A DNA stretch of 64,000 nt from Tritrichomonas musculus (lineage: Eukaryota > Parabasalia > Tritrichomonadida > Tritrichomonadidae), in the NCBI GenBank assembly GCA_039105265.1, contig JAPFFF010000007.1, positions 2,480,001 through 2,544,000 on the forward strand. The letters run 5' to 3'. The translations under genes and the position numbers were made by a program. The notes beneath the pieces are model-generated. The model searched no databases and was not told the DNA's origin. It was given only the letters and a program-made list of their open reading frames with translations. Below are positions 20,557 through 32,242 of the stretch, one piece after another (position 1 is the stretch's first letter; each line of letters starts with the position of its first letter).

Positions 20557-22665
20557 TCACAAAAACAATAATGGTTCATCTAAGGCTTGGAACAAGCGAT
20601 CTTTGAAATCTGAAAATTGGTCAGTTAAGCCTCTGTGTAAAATTGTTGAAACTTTGATTTCATCCATTTCTATATCTTTTGCAATTACACTAACGTAGAA
20701 TGAAGCATCTTGTGTTCTTGCATATAGAGTCATTGGATCAGGATGAAACCATTGAAGGCCACAATCATCTGCAGCCTCTTGAACCTTTCTCATCACTCTC
20801 CAAATATCCATTCCATAGAAGCTTCTATCAGCAGTTTGTATTACATTTGAAACAGGAGTTGTTGTTTCAAAAGCCCATTCGGGACGAATCATCAATGAAT
20901 TCAATGAATTTGCATCAAGAGAAGGATGTGTTCCGAAAGGAACTCTTTGTCTGTGGAATGGATCGATAATATTGGTATTGTGAGTATGATTATTTACATC
21001 AATTCCAGAATTAATATCTACAGCAGATGATGATGAGTATGCAAGCATTTCTGTATTTAAAGGAAGATTTCCACTACTATTGTTATTGTTTTGTTGCTGT
21101 TTGTTTTCTTCTTTTGATTTTTGCTCTGACGCATTTGGATCACCATTATTTTGTGGTGGTGATTGTTGTTCAGGTTCTTGTTCTTCTAATGCACCAAGTG
21201 CTAATTCATCCCATGGAAGAAGATCTAAGTCAAGTTGTGCAGTGAGCATCGCTACAAATACTTTGGCTATTGTACTTTCATTTGACTTTAATTGTATATT
21301 GAGTTCTTCTTCATCACTGAAACCCATTTGCATTAGAATTTTCTTGATTTCAGGGGGAATTGATGATAAATCGATTTGGTGAAGTGCCGTAACATCAGGT
21401 ATTGGCATTGGGAGAACGTAAAGTTGATCTAAGTTACGGCGAAATGCTGGATGATCTTTTATTTGGTCTATTGTGAGACGACCATTTGGATCAACTACAA
21501 GAAGATTCTTAATTAGATCAACAATATCAGCTGGAAATTCTGGCATAGAATAAACGCCTTTCTTGACTTTACGAAGAACAACACGAATGGATGGGTCATC
21601 AAACGGTAGAAATCCCTGTAAAATTAGTTATTTAAAAAAAAATTCAACATAACAAAATACAATAATAAATAAATATTCAAAATAAAAGCTTAATAATAAG
21701 AAAACTCCATCATATTCTTATTTATCTTTTTTTATCATCACTATAAGAAAATAATATCTTATATTCTGATGAAAAAAAAAGAATACTGGTTATTGCTAGT
21801 AATTTTTCAATTATAGTTCATAAATAATATCAGCTTATCCCAAACTCAATTCAACACTTTTGATGGATTCGCTTATTATCTAATTTCATTTTTAAAAATA
21901 TATATATCTATTATCGAATTTGTTAGTTGAATAAATTGAACATACGGCAAGTAAAGCGTAAAGTATAACCCCTAAGCTCCAGATATCAGCTTTTTTTGGG
22001 TCATATGGTATTCCTCTAATAACTTCAGGTGCTGCATAATGTGGAGAACCGCAAGATGTTTCTGTCGTACTTTTCTTTACTAATCTTGCAAAACCAAAAT
22101 CCGCAATTTTAATTCGATTGAATTTATTGAGAAGTATATTTTCAGGTTTGAGGTCACGATGGCAAATTTGATGAAAGTGAAGATATTCAAGTGCAAGAAC
22201 AATTTGTCTAAAGAAGTCCATTGCCATGTCAACTGGTAAAAATCTTCGAGCTACTAAAAAATCGAATAATTCTCCATTTTGTGCATACTCGAGAATAATA
22301 CAAAGATGTCGTTGGCTCTCGTACACATCTATGAAATTAAGTATATTCGGGTGGTTAATAACGCGCATTAAAGCTATTTCACGGCGTACTTTCATTTGTA
22401 AATTTGGTTTCTGATCAAAAGATGATTTTGATATAATTTTGATGGCGACTTGTTCACCAGTATCTTTATGATAAGCGAGTTTGACCTTCCCTGTTGTCCC
22501 CTCACCAAGAATTCTTTGTAATATATAAGGTCCAACTGTGCTCACTTTTGGAGTAACTATAGGAGAATTTTGATTTTCTTGGTCTGGTGGTATAGAAGGT
22601 GGAGGAGATAAAGGAGGATCAGAGTGACTTTCCATTAATGATTTTAAACTTTTTAATAATAGCAT
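20557..22665 (-). CDS. CAMKL/SNF1-like serine/threonine protein kinase, two exons
   Basis: Exon 1 is 22665-21946 and exon 2 is 21615-20557, separated by a 330-bp intron; splicing joins LLA to GFLPFDD, restoring a standard kinase sequence of about 592 residues. Exon 1 carries the glycine loop (GEGTTG), the lysine of VAIKII (K76), HRDLKPEN (D171), the DFG motif (D189), the activation segment with TSCGSPHYAAPE, and subdomain IX (DIWSLGVILYALL). Exon 2 starts with the GFLPFDD loop, completes the lobe, then has a UBA-like helical block (KKILMQMGFSDEEELNI), a Q/N/S-rich linker and a C-terminal region (GLQWFHPDPMTLYAR) resembling a KA1 domain. This order of kinase, UBA-like and KA1 is typical of the AMPK-related family (SNF1, MARK, BRSK). 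The longest frame begins upstream at a GTG; the first ATG is 22665. Confidence 0.88.
21616..21945 (-). other. Spliceosomal intron, 330 bp, in the kinase gene
   Basis: On the minus strand the intron starts GTATGT directly after a GCC codon (21948-21946) and ends ACTAATTTTACAG before GGATTT (21615). GTATGT and an ACTAA branch point close to the 3' ACAG are the known trichomonad intron signals. The join is phase 0 and yields the conserved kinase sequence ALLAGFLPFDD. Intron sequence is AT-rich and non-coding. Confidence 0.87.
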
Positions 22666-22870
22666 CACATAACTTTTTTTACAAAATGACTAAAAATTTG
22701 AATCAAATATGTATTGATGAATATATTTTAAACTTATATTCTAAAATGTCATGATGTCTAAAAAGAATTTTCACTTTAAAAATAATCATTAAAAAATAAA
22801 TAAATTTATATCAAATGCGAATATTCTATTTTTAATAATAATGTGTTAAGTTAATAATTACAATGTAGAT

Positions 22871-24241
22871 TTAAATGCAGTTTGGTGTCTCCAAGTGAAG
22901 GCTTCCAAAAAATTCTATTGCAGAAAATGAAAGAGATTTCTGAGTGAAAGAATTTATTTCTTTGTTAGCATATTGAACGTACTTAATAAATCTGTAAAGT
23001 TTTGATTTTGAGCCTGTGCAGCTGTACATTGAAGAAGAATAAGATTTAGTAAGCTTTTCATCATCGTTAATACTGCTTAATGTTTCCCAGTTTGAATCAT
23101 CGTTAGATCCTAGAATTTCCCAAGTTTTTGGGAAATTGCAGTTTCCTGTGCGTAATACATAATTAGATAGAGAAACTGCCATACTCTTAAAGTCGAATTT
23201 AATAAACATTTCATTTTGATTTTTCGCACCTTTACACATAAATCCATTCAAATTTATGCGATCATCTAGTCTTTCTGGTGAATATTCGAAAATGTTGGAA
23301 ATTGAATGATCGCTTTGATAAGGAATAGATGATGTGACTTCAATGCTCTTTGTCATAATAGGATTACCTCCGTTTATTTCTGACAGGTAATTGAAAATTC
23401 CTTTAAATTCTTCACTTTCTTTATAGGGAAGTAAGATAAGATTATTTGGTATGTATCGATCGTTATTCAAATCATAGCTATTATTCTCAGAGCAATTTTC
23501 ATTAGAATTAAATCTTGAAGAATTTTTACCATTTTCGTTGTTACGTGAAGAGAGAAGAATTCTTCTTGATAGAGAAGACCAAACACTTCCACTAATTTCG
23601 CAGGGTTCATGTGAATCAAGGAACTCACATATTATATCAGAGCTTAAATTTTCAAATCTAACGTAGTCCAGTAAAAATAAAGAATCCTTCCAATTCTGAG
23701 TGATTGTTTTGTAAAGCCAGTCTTCACTACGGATCTTTAAAGAAGGTGAAATTATGATCTGTTGAAAAATAGATGGAGCTAGTTCTTTAATTTCATCGTT
23801 ATTAAGTTCAACTAAATGTTCTGCACAAAAATCAATTAATTCTGGATCAATCTCAACATTTTTATAGCTTAATTTTGATATAACGTTTGAAACAGTTGTT
23901 TCTTGTGAATGAAAAACTTTGAGCTTATCGATTATTTCAACATTCCCTAGTTGATAAGCTATGTCCTCGATAGTTGGAGCTTGGTTTTCTTCAATTTGTA
24001 TTTTTTCCCCTTTCATCAGCTTCAGAAAAAGTTCGAAATATTCAGGATGAACTACGTTGTTGATATTAAAATGGTCTGATAATGGATCGGATTTATGAAT
24101 ATGTGAGATAATCGGTGAAATAAAATCAGCCAAAAGAGAATTGCATCGATATTGAAAATCATTAATTATAAATGAAAAATTTAAGAAATCGGTTTGGTGA
24201 GATAAGTTTGTTAAACCTTTGGCGCTTAGACTAATTTCCAT
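22871..24241 (-). CDS. BTB-BACK-discoidin (F5/8 type C-like) protein
   Basis: The first ATG is at 24241 (the longer frame to 24298 has no ATG), giving 456 residues. Residues ~10-110 form a BTB-like domain, ~115-230 BACK-like helices, then an Asn/Ser-rich linker, and ~300-450 a discoidin/F5/8C-like beta sandwich recognisable by SNYVLRTGNCNFPKTWEILG and NWETLSS...KLYRFIKY...SFSAIEFFG. The same order occurs in BTBD9-type proteins, which are thought to act as cullin-3 adaptors. Trichomonads carry many such paralogues. A TCATA Inr lies directly before the ATG. No signal peptide is present once the correct start is used. Confidence 0.8.
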   Translation of the reverse strand: MEISLSAKGLTNLSHQTDFLNFSFIINDFQYRCNSLLADFISPIISHIHKSDPLSDHFNINNVVHPEYFELFLKLMKGEKIQIEENQAPTIEDIAYQLGNVEIIDKLKVFHSQETTVSNVISKLSYKNVEIDPELIDFCAEHLVELNNDEIKELAPSIFQQIIISPSLKIRSEDWLYKTITQNWKDSLFLLDYVRFENLSSDIICEFLDSHEPCEISGSVWSSLSRRILLSSRNNENGKNSSRFNSNENCSENNSYDLNNDRYIPNNLILLPYKESEEFKGIFNYLSEINGGNPIMTKSIEVTSSIPYQSDHSISNIFEYSPERLDDRINLNGFMCKGAKNQNEMFIKFDFKSMAVSLSNYVLRTGNCNFPKTWEILGSNDDSNWETLSSINDDEKLTKSYSSSMYSCTGSKSKLYRFIKYVQYANKEINSFTQKSLSFSAIEFFGSLHLETPNCI

Positions 24242-24246
24242 TATGA
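24242..24246 (-). promoter_or_regulatory. Inr-like element of the BTB-discoidin gene
   Basis: TCATA immediately precedes the ATG on the minus strand, with A+1 at 24244 giving a leader of only 3 nt. This favours the ATG at 24241 over any longer form. Confidence 0.4.
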
Positions 24247-24680
24247 AAATGCAAATTTCTATTATTTGAAAAAGTTTCAAAGATGGGCGGAATTTCAAAG
24301 AATTGAATTGTAAAGATTCAATTTTTGATTATTCAAAATTCTGTCGATTATTTTTTAACGAACACATCTTTTTCAAAAAAATGTGTGAGGATTCTCAATT
24401 TTCAGAAAAAATATACTTTTTTGACCATTCAATTTCTGAAATTTATCTTAGCGAATTGGCCATTTTATTTAATTGATATAAGATGCACAAAATCTTATAA
24501 CAAAAGAATTATTGATTATCATTCTTTTACATTAAATAAAACCTTTTCGCACGTTTAATTTTTCAAATTTTATTTTTTGTTGTTTACAACTTGTAAATTA
24601 CAAGTAGCCGATGTTATAATAACATTTTTTTTCTATTTATTTGTGATTTTATTATAATGAGAATAACTTTTACCAATAAT

Positions 24681-25037
24681 TTAAGGTTCTCCTTCCCTAA
24701 AAAAATGTAAATTATTCAATATTGAATTAACTCATAGAATATATAATTCAATAGAGCATTTTTCGGAAAAAGTTTTGGTTAGTAATATAAAAATTTGACC
24801 TTAACGATTAAATCTTATTTTTTTCAAATTTATATCGATTTTTTAATTTTATGATTTCAATCTGTAAAAAAAAATAAAATCGATAAGATATCATGAAAAT
24901 GTTTTTATTTAATAATTTAAAATATATATCTGCGTAAATATTATATTTTAATTCGTTTTTAAAGACGATATTTATGCATATTTTATTTGTGAAGTCTAAT
25001 TGAATTTAATCTATTGAATTTGAAAGGAGAACCTTAA
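24681..25037. mobile_element. MITE-like element, 357 bp, TTAAGG ends
   Basis: Perfect 14-bp inverted ends, TTAAGGTTCTCCTT at 24681-24694 and its complement at 25024-25037, bound non-coding AT-rich DNA. About 40 bp inside the left end a stretch (about 24721-24776, with ACTCATAGAA, ATTCAATAG and TCGGAAAAAGTTT) is shared with the element at 26866-27204, so the two are related copies despite different terminal bases after TTAAGG. Confidence 0.6.
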
Positions 25038-26865
25038 AAATAAACATGTTTTTGTATATTTAAATTATGGTTTTTACGTCTCAGAAAAAATAATTTGTAA
25101 ATCATTCATTTTTTATTATTTATTTTTTATATATTTCCATTTCTACATTGCGAAAAATTTATTATATATTTTTAATAACGTAATAAATCGAATTTAAAAA
25201 CAAAAAATAAATTAATATATGTCAATATTGGATTAAATAAATCCATATTAAAAAATAACAAAATTTTCATTATAACTCTACAAAAACTACTGAATAGTAA
25301 TCATTAATTATTTATATTAAAATAGCATGATTATAAACAAAATAAAATGTAGATTTAAAAAAATAATTAAATTTTTTTTTATGATGAGAAAAAATAAATA
25401 TCAGATTATCAGTAAATATTGAAATTAAATAATATGCAATGGTTGATTTTTTTTATTTTTTTTTACTGGCAAAAATCTGCAAAAATCCCTATTTGTATCA
25501 AAAAATTGAAAAGAAATTGAGATGTGGATTCATTTTTCTGATCATAGCAAAATAATTGATTGAAAATTTCAAATAAATAATCTATTTATTGAAATGTGTA
25601 TAGTAACGAAAATAACGTATTTTGGATTATTCAATATTTTGAAAATATCCACCTAATTTTTTATTTTTTTACATTGTACTTTTAAAAATATTTATTAATA
25701 TTGCAATTATGCTCTAAGATTCTAATTTTAAAGGGGGATTTTGAACTTTTTTAATATTATAATAATGATTACATCTTTCCTATCTAACATTATTTGAGAA
25801 AGAATTAATAAATATAATACCTAATTCTGTATCATATATTGATATTAGCATGCTCCTGAGGTTTATATTTAAAAATGAACTAAAATTTAAGGAAAATTTT
25901 AAAAAAAAATTGGTTTTTGGTTAAATTTTTATGATTTTGGAGGATTTTGGTTAATCTCATTACTTAAAAATTGAATATATTATTTTTATTCATGTATAAA
26001 ATAAAATGAACTGATAATTGCAACAAACTACTCGATAGGTGCATCTAAGAATTTCTTTTAAATATGGACCTCGATAATTTCATTAATACATTGATATTAA
26101 ATGTGATATCAATTTATAATATTTTATATTAAACATATTATATATATTAGATATAAATAAATGAATATATTTGTTTACAGTCAATGAATATTTATATTAA
26201 AATTGCCATAAAATGTAAACACTTTTTAAAAGGTTGTTTCAAATATTTCAATATCTCATAAATATTAAGATATATATTGATATATGTATTCAAAAATATT
26301 GAGACTTGAATTCAAAATACACTCTGAATTTTTTTTTCAATGTTGTATTTTCTATTGATACTGAATAAATGAATAAATCTAAAAATAAAATATAACAAAA
26401 TTGAAATAATTATATTATACTTTGAATTAATAAAAATAAAAAATATAAAATAAAAATATTTTAATTCCATAAAACGAAATTCCATTTTTTTATTGATTGA
26501 AACCAAGAAGAATTATAATTTTGTGTACCAACGAGATATACATTCATGTATTAAGAGAAATTTTAATGAATATGAGTTCTAGCATCAATTTTTATGTCAA
26601 AATAAAAATCAAACATTAATCATGCTGATAACAGTAATAATGTATTATTTTTTGCTCATGAGAGTAAAATAGCATGCTAAAATAAAGAAAAACTTAAATA
26701 TCTCCTTTGGAGTATAAATATAATAATAAAAATTAAAACAAATGCAAATATTTAAAGTTAAAGAAAATATAATTAATTTTAATAATTTAACATTATAATA
26801 TAAATATATAAAATAAATCGAAAAAGCAATATCATATAAAGATATGAAAAAAAAAAATCGTTTTA

Positions 26866-27204
26866 TTAAGGGACCACTATCATATTTTTTTGTAAACATT
26901 TCAATATTGAGAAAACTCATAGAAAAGAAAATTCAATAGTTGTTATCTCGGAAAAAGTTTAAAACTTTAAAATTTCACCATTCCGATCATTTTTGTAAAA
27001 TTTTTACTCCTTTCAACTTTTAAATTTTTATTGAAAAAAGGGAATAGGCTTAAAAGAAGAATAGAAATAAATGATATGTAATTTATACAATTTATATATA
27101 CCAAAATATAGCAAAAATACTCAAGAAATAATTTTTTTTAAGTCAATTAATTTTGTGATAACTCATAGAATTTTTAACATAGAATTTGATAGTGGTCCCT
27201 TAAA
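26866..27204. mobile_element. MITE-like element, 339 bp, TTAAGGG ends
   Basis: Perfect 17-bp inverted ends, TTAAGGGACCACTATCA at 26866-26882 and its complement at 27188-27204. It shares a subterminal stretch (about 26904-26960) with the 24681-25037 element, and its right half repeats part of that (AACTCATAGAA near 27168) in the same orientation. It is non-coding and lies about 160 bp left of the MULE. Confidence 0.6.
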
Positions 27205-27363
27205 CTGAATATTTATTGTAATTATTTTTCACAAAAAAAGTTTTTTGTTTACCGATGCATTTATCGATTAAAACGAGACAATATTATATTCATTTTTTAA
27301 CAATACAATAAATACAATATATATTTAAAAAATAAAGCAATTTTATATTTAAAAAAAAATAAA

Positions 27364-27372
27364 ATAATCTAT
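27364..27372 (+). repeat. Left 9-bp target-site duplication of the MULE
   Basis: ATAATCTAT, identical to 33931-33939 on the other side of the element. Nine bases is the usual MULE duplication length. Confidence 0.9.
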
Positions 27373-27753
27373 GGCTAATAAATTTTTCAACACAAACTCG
27401 CGCCCACTTTTTGAAAGCAAGGTTGCAAATAACAATAGAAAAAAATTGAATAAAAGATGATTATTTTTTGAATAGATTATACAAAAAGTGATATCTTTTT
27501 CAGGGAATATACAAATGTTGATCGTATAGGTAAAAAAAATGTTAAAAATAATTTTCAACAAAAACCCCGCTATTTTATGATATGTTTAATTTATTATATT
27601 AATATCTAATCAACGTTCTTGAAAGGACATCAGTTGCCTTAGCAAAACAGGCGTTTGTTTCTAATATGAAACAAATTATGGTTTGAAATTAGTATAATAA
27701 TTAAACATATTGTAAATAATATGAAATTCTTTGTATATATCAGGGCCATTTTA

Positions 27754-29653
27754 TATCAGTTATAAACGAGGATTCTAGCAACAATTAAGCATCTTATATG
27801 TTGTTTAAATATCTCACTCATGCACTTCTCTCAGGCTAATTATCTTTTTAATATCAGTTATACGACAATCAAATAAGGCGTTGTATCAGTTATAAACGAG
27901 GATTCTAACAACAATTAAGCATCTTATACGTTGTTTAAATATCTCACTCATGCACTTCTCTCAGGCTAATTATCTTTTTAATATCAGTTATACGACAATC
28001 AAATAAGGCGTTGTATCAGTTATAAACGAGGATTCTAGCAACAATTAAGCATCTTATACGTTGTTTAAATATCTCACTCATGCACTTCTCTCAGGCTAAT
28101 TATCTTTTTAATATCAGTTATACGACAATCAAATAAGGCGTTGTATCAGTTATAAACGAGGATTCTAACAACAATTAAGCATCTTATACGTTGTTTAAAT
28201 ATCTCACTCATGCACTTCTCTCAGGCTAATTATCTTTTTAATATCAGTTATACGACAATCAAATAAGGCGTTGTATCAGTTATAAACGAGGATTCTAGCA
28301 ACAATTAAGCATCTTATACGTTGTTTAAATATCTCACTCATGCACTTCTCTCAGGCTAATTATCTTTTTAATATCAGTTATACGACAATCAAATAAGGCG
28401 TTGTATCAGTTATAAACGAGGATTCTAGCAACAATTAAGCATCTTATACGTTGTTTAAATATCTCACTCATGCACTTCTCTCAGGCTAATTATCTTTTTA
28501 ATATCAGTTATACGACAATCAAATAAGGCGTTGTATCAGTTATAAACGAGGATTCTAGCAACAATTAAGCATCTTATACGTTGTTTAAATATCTCACTCA
28601 TGCACTTCTCTCAGGCTAATTATCTTTTTAATATCAGTTATACGACAATCAAATAAGGCGTTGTATCAGTTATAAACGAGGATTCTAGCAACAATTAAGC
28701 ATCTTATACGTTGTTTAAATATCTCACTCATGCACTTCTCTCAGGCTAATTATCTTTTTAATATCAGTTATACGACAATCAAATAAGGCGTTGTATCAGT
28801 TATAAACGAGGATTCTAGCAACAATTAAGCATCTTATACGTTGTTTAAATATCTCACTCATGCACTTCTCTCAGGCTAATTATCTTTTTAATATCAGTTA
28901 TACGACAATCAAATAAGGCGTTGTATCAGTTATAAACGAGGATTCTAGCAACAATTAAGCATCTTATACGTTGTTTAAATATCTCACTCATGCACTTCTC
29001 TCAGGCTAATTATCTTTTTAATATCAGTTATACGACAATCAAATAAGGCGTTGTATCAGTTATAAACGAGGATTCTAGCAACAATTAAGCATCTTATACG
29101 TTGTTTAAATATCTCACTCATGCACTTCTCTCAGGCTAATTATCTTTTTAATATCAGTTATAAGACAATCAAATAAGGCGTTGTATCAGTTATAAACGAG
29201 GATTCTAGCAACAATTAAGCATCTTATACGTTGTTTAAATATCTCACTCATGCACTTCTCTCAGGCTAATTATCTTTTTAATATCAGTTATACGACAATC
29301 AAATAAGGCGTTGTATCAGTTATAAACGAGGATTCTAACAACAATTAAGCATCTTATACGTTGTTTAAATATCTCACTCATGCACTTCTCTCAGGCTAAT
29401 TATCTTTTTAATATCAGTTATACGACAATCAAATAAGGCGTTGTATCAGTTATAAACGAGGATTCTAGCAACAATTAAGCATCTTATACGTTGTTTAAAT
29501 ATCTCACTCATGCACTTCTCTCAGGCTAATTATCTTTTTAATATCAGTTATACGACAATCAAATAAGGCGTTGTATCAGTTATAAACGAGGATTCTAACA
29601 ACAATTAAGCATCTTATACGCTGTTTAAATATCTCACTCATGCACTTCTCTCA
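27754..29653 (+). repeat. Left tandem array, 130-bp unit, 15 copies
   Basis: The unit start TATCAGTTATAAACGAG recurs every 130 bp from 27754 to 29574 (15 starts, the last copy partial). Copies differ at only a few bases (for example GATTCTAGCA or GATTCTAACA). Each unit contains two TATCAGTTATA motifs, 98 bp apart, leaving 32 bp to the next unit. The unit has no coding frame. Confidence 0.95.
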
Positions 29654-29924
29654 TACTAATTTTCTTCTAATAACAGTTCAATATCTCAAATTTACTTCAT
29701 TTAGATAAAAAATCTAATAATTCTTACTTTTATTTTTTAGTTAAACTTTCTTTTATTAATTTGACATATACTCTAAAATTTGATCATTATTCAAATTCAA
29801 TTTTATATATTTCTTTCTGGTAGATAATTATCATTTATTTAAAGATTTCTCTTTACCATTGTTTTTTTAAATAAATGATTTTTCTTATTTACATTAATTT
29901 GACCAAAATTTTTTGTCAAATTTG

Positions 29925-32135
29925 ATGTTTCAAAAGCTTCCAAATCAAGAAGATTCAAATGAATATTTCCTAAAACCATTGAATCCACAGCTATTAAAGG
30001 AAAATAAAAATCGAGAAAAATCCAAAAATGTTATTGAGCTGGTGCCTTTTGATAATGATGAATTTAATTTTATTTCATTTGTCGATTTTGCCTACGCAGT
30101 TCATGAAACTTTTATAGTTATCGATATTAAACATACAAAAAAAGAAACGACAACAATAGAACTAATGAGAAAAAAGAGACAGTCTTTTGTTCAATCAATT
30201 TTTTATGATTTTCGAATTGAAATTGCAGATAAATTTAAAAGTATTCATGTTTTTATTAAGAATAATATGACAAATTTTGATTACAAAATCAAAGATGGTA
30301 TTGAATGTATCAGGTTGAAATGGAGTAAAAGATTTAATCCATTTTTTAAAGCTATTGAAATTGGTCAATTACAAAAAAGTTCTTTAATCTATGAAACAGC
30401 TATTTTCTTTTCTAAAAACGCAGAACTCTGTCCTCACTGCATTTTGATATTTTTTATGAAAATCGCTAACACAAAAACAGATTTATTTGAAAAATGCATT
30501 AACAATCAAAATAGTATTGAAGATATATTGTTTTATTGTCCTGGATTTATTCAAATTAATTGCTCTAAAAATGATATCAATGATATCAGAACGATATCAA
30601 TAATTTTTCCATGGACATTTCCATTAATAAATTTATTTCATTATATTGAATTGGACGGTTCTTTTCGTGCTGTAAAACCTTATACTTTCTGCGTGGCACA
30701 AGGAATCATTTTCAATGAATCTTTTCCATTCGCCATTACCATCACTCCATCTGAATCTACTGAATTGTATTCCATGATTTTTGACAGAATTAATGAAATC
30801 ACTCAAAACAAAATTAACTGGAGCGGAAAGTTGATATTATCCGACATGGGAACAGCTCTAAAATCAGTTTGCGATCATTACAATTTCATGCAATTCTTCT
30901 GTCATCGCCATATAATTGAACACTTTGGTTCAAATTCTGTTCTTGGAAATTTGTGCAGGAAAATCTTAAAAGCTTTTGATCCAATTGAATACGGCCAAAT
31001 ATGTATTGAAATTAAAGAAATACTCGAATGCTACAAAAAAGAAAGGCAAACACAAAATGCAACTAATCAAGATACAGAAAACAAAATTAAAGATTTAGAA
31101 ATAATGATTAGTGGTGATAATGGAGATGTCAAGAGTAATTATTTTTATTTGAAATGGGCGCTATGGGTTCGCGGAAGTTATCACGTTGGAAGATGCACAA
31201 ATCATAATGAGAGCTTTCATTCTGTAATAAACGGCACATTGAATTACACTAAATCATTCAAAAAAAAACTTTCAAATTTAATTCAACAAACACTTAAGCA
31301 CTGCTCAAATTTGAAGAAAAGGAAAGGTACATCAATAAAAAGAAAAGTGAAAGCAATAATTCAATTTGTTATAAATAAAACCAAGAATGTTTCTTTTAAC
31401 ATAATGTGCTTATGCGATGAAAATTGTCATTGTAATGAAGGAGAATATAATAAACAAATATATGGAGCTGAAATACCTTGTACACATCAAATTTTATTAC
31501 CTGCCAAAGCAGAAATTGAAATGATTATCAAAAAACTTACCAATAATAAAGATGGAATAACAATAAATTGTTTAGTTTATTCAATACTTAATTACTGCAA
31601 ATTTTTCAAACGTATTTATGAAGTAAATTACCAAAAACTTGCTGATGACATAATCAAAAATACGAATTTCAATTTTTCAATTCAGTTTAATCAAAATGAT
31701 TTTATTCAAATTATAGCTGCAATCTTAAAATGCTTTCGATTTGATTTCCCTGAGGTTCCTGTTATTGATCAAATCTATGATCATGCTCATGAAATAAAGT
31801 ACACCTATTTTGATCCCTCAGAAAGACACCCCGAAGAACAATCGAATAATCATGAGCAATATTTTATAAAGGATGATGAATCTGATTATTTTCAGCATTT
31901 CCAAGTTGGTTATGAAAATAAAGGGAAAGAAATACTTTTTGAAACGATCAATGAGGTTTTGAATGTATACCCAGAAATTATACCTCAAAACTCAGCATAT
32001 GAATTGTGTATTGATGAGTTTTTGAAATATATGGTTGAAAAAAATGATGATATTGCAAAATCGATAGCAAAATTCAAGATTGCATGTTGGAAGAAAGCAG
32101 ATAAATTGATGCATTTGAATAGATTTTTTACATAA
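29925..32135 (+). CDS. MULE transposase (DDE), 736 aa
   Basis: The first ATG in the open frame is at 29925 (upstream codons lack ATG), giving 736 residues. The catalytic pattern of MULE transposases is visible: YIELDGSF with D244, LILSDMG with D307, the CxxH signature FCHRH (C326, H329) and GRCTNHNESFHS with E429. A Cys/His cluster later (CLCDENCHCNEG...CTH, about residues 497-527) could be a zinc-binding segment. It would bind the terminal inverted repeats, excise the element and insert it with a 9-bp duplication. It is uninterrupted and has every catalytic residue expected, so it may be active. It is the only gene in the element and reads left to right between the arrays. Confidence 0.92.
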   Translation: MFQKLPNQEDSNEYFLKPLNPQLLKENKNREKSKNVIELVPFDNDEFNFISFVDFAYAVHETFIVIDIKHTKKETTTIELMRKKRQSFVQSIFYDFRIEIADKFKSIHVFIKNNMTNFDYKIKDGIECIRLKWSKRFNPFFKAIEIGQLQKSSLIYETAIFFSKNAELCPHCILIFFMKIANTKTDLFEKCINNQNSIEDILFYCPGFIQINCSKNDINDIRTISIIFPWTFPLINLFHYIELDGSFRAVKPYTFCVAQGIIFNESFPFAITITPSESTELYSMIFDRINEITQNKINWSGKLILSDMGTALKSVCDHYNFMQFFCHRHIIEHFGSNSVLGNLCRKILKAFDPIEYGQICIEIKEILECYKKERQTQNATNQDTENKIKDLEIMISGDNGDVKSNYFYLKWALWVRGSYHVGRCTNHNESFHSVINGTLNYTKSFKKKLSNLIQQTLKHCSNLKKRKGTSIKRKVKAIIQFVINKTKNVSFNIMCLCDENCHCNEGEYNKQIYGAEIPCTHQILLPAKAEIEMIIKKLTNNKDGITINCLVYSILNYCKFFKRIYEVNYQKLADDIIKNTNFNFSIQFNQNDFIQIIAAILKCFRFDFPEVPVIDQIYDHAHEIKYTYFDPSERHPEEQSNNHEQYFIKDDESDYFQHFQVGYENKGKEILFETINEVLNVYPEIIPQNSAYELCIDEFLKYMVEKNDDIAKSIAKFKIACWKKADKLMHLNRFFT

Positions 32136-32242
32136 GAGTTAAAAAATATTAATAAAAAAATAAAATAATTAATATTAATATATCATTTAATTAAAAATAA
32201 GTGGAATATTACAAATATTTTAATGATCTAATGTTATAATAA

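Larger units (their letters stand above)
24242..27363. other. AT-rich intergenic DNA with two MITE-like elements
   Basis: No gene is seen; short frames here are chance. It holds elements at 24681-25037 and 26866-27204, listed separately, and ends at the MULE target duplication. Confidence 0.7.

Noticed and set aside
20700-21382. Plus-strand frames opposite the kinase C-terminal part
   Set aside because: Antisense shadows; the minus strand carries the conserved kinase sequence.
24325-24558. 77-residue plus-strand frame upstream of the BTB-discoidin gene
   Set aside because: No ATG at its listed beginning, AT-driven composition, no recognisable domain.
27349-27561. Small open frame mirrored at 33741-33941 as a repeated gene
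   Set aside because: Both lie in the outer MULE inverted repeats and read the same DNA in opposite directions; no start context or coding bias.
27754-29653. CRISPR-like array
   Set aside because: The 130-bp units are near-identical throughout with no unique spacers, occur inverted on the other side of a transposase gene, and belong to the MULE termini of a eukaryote.
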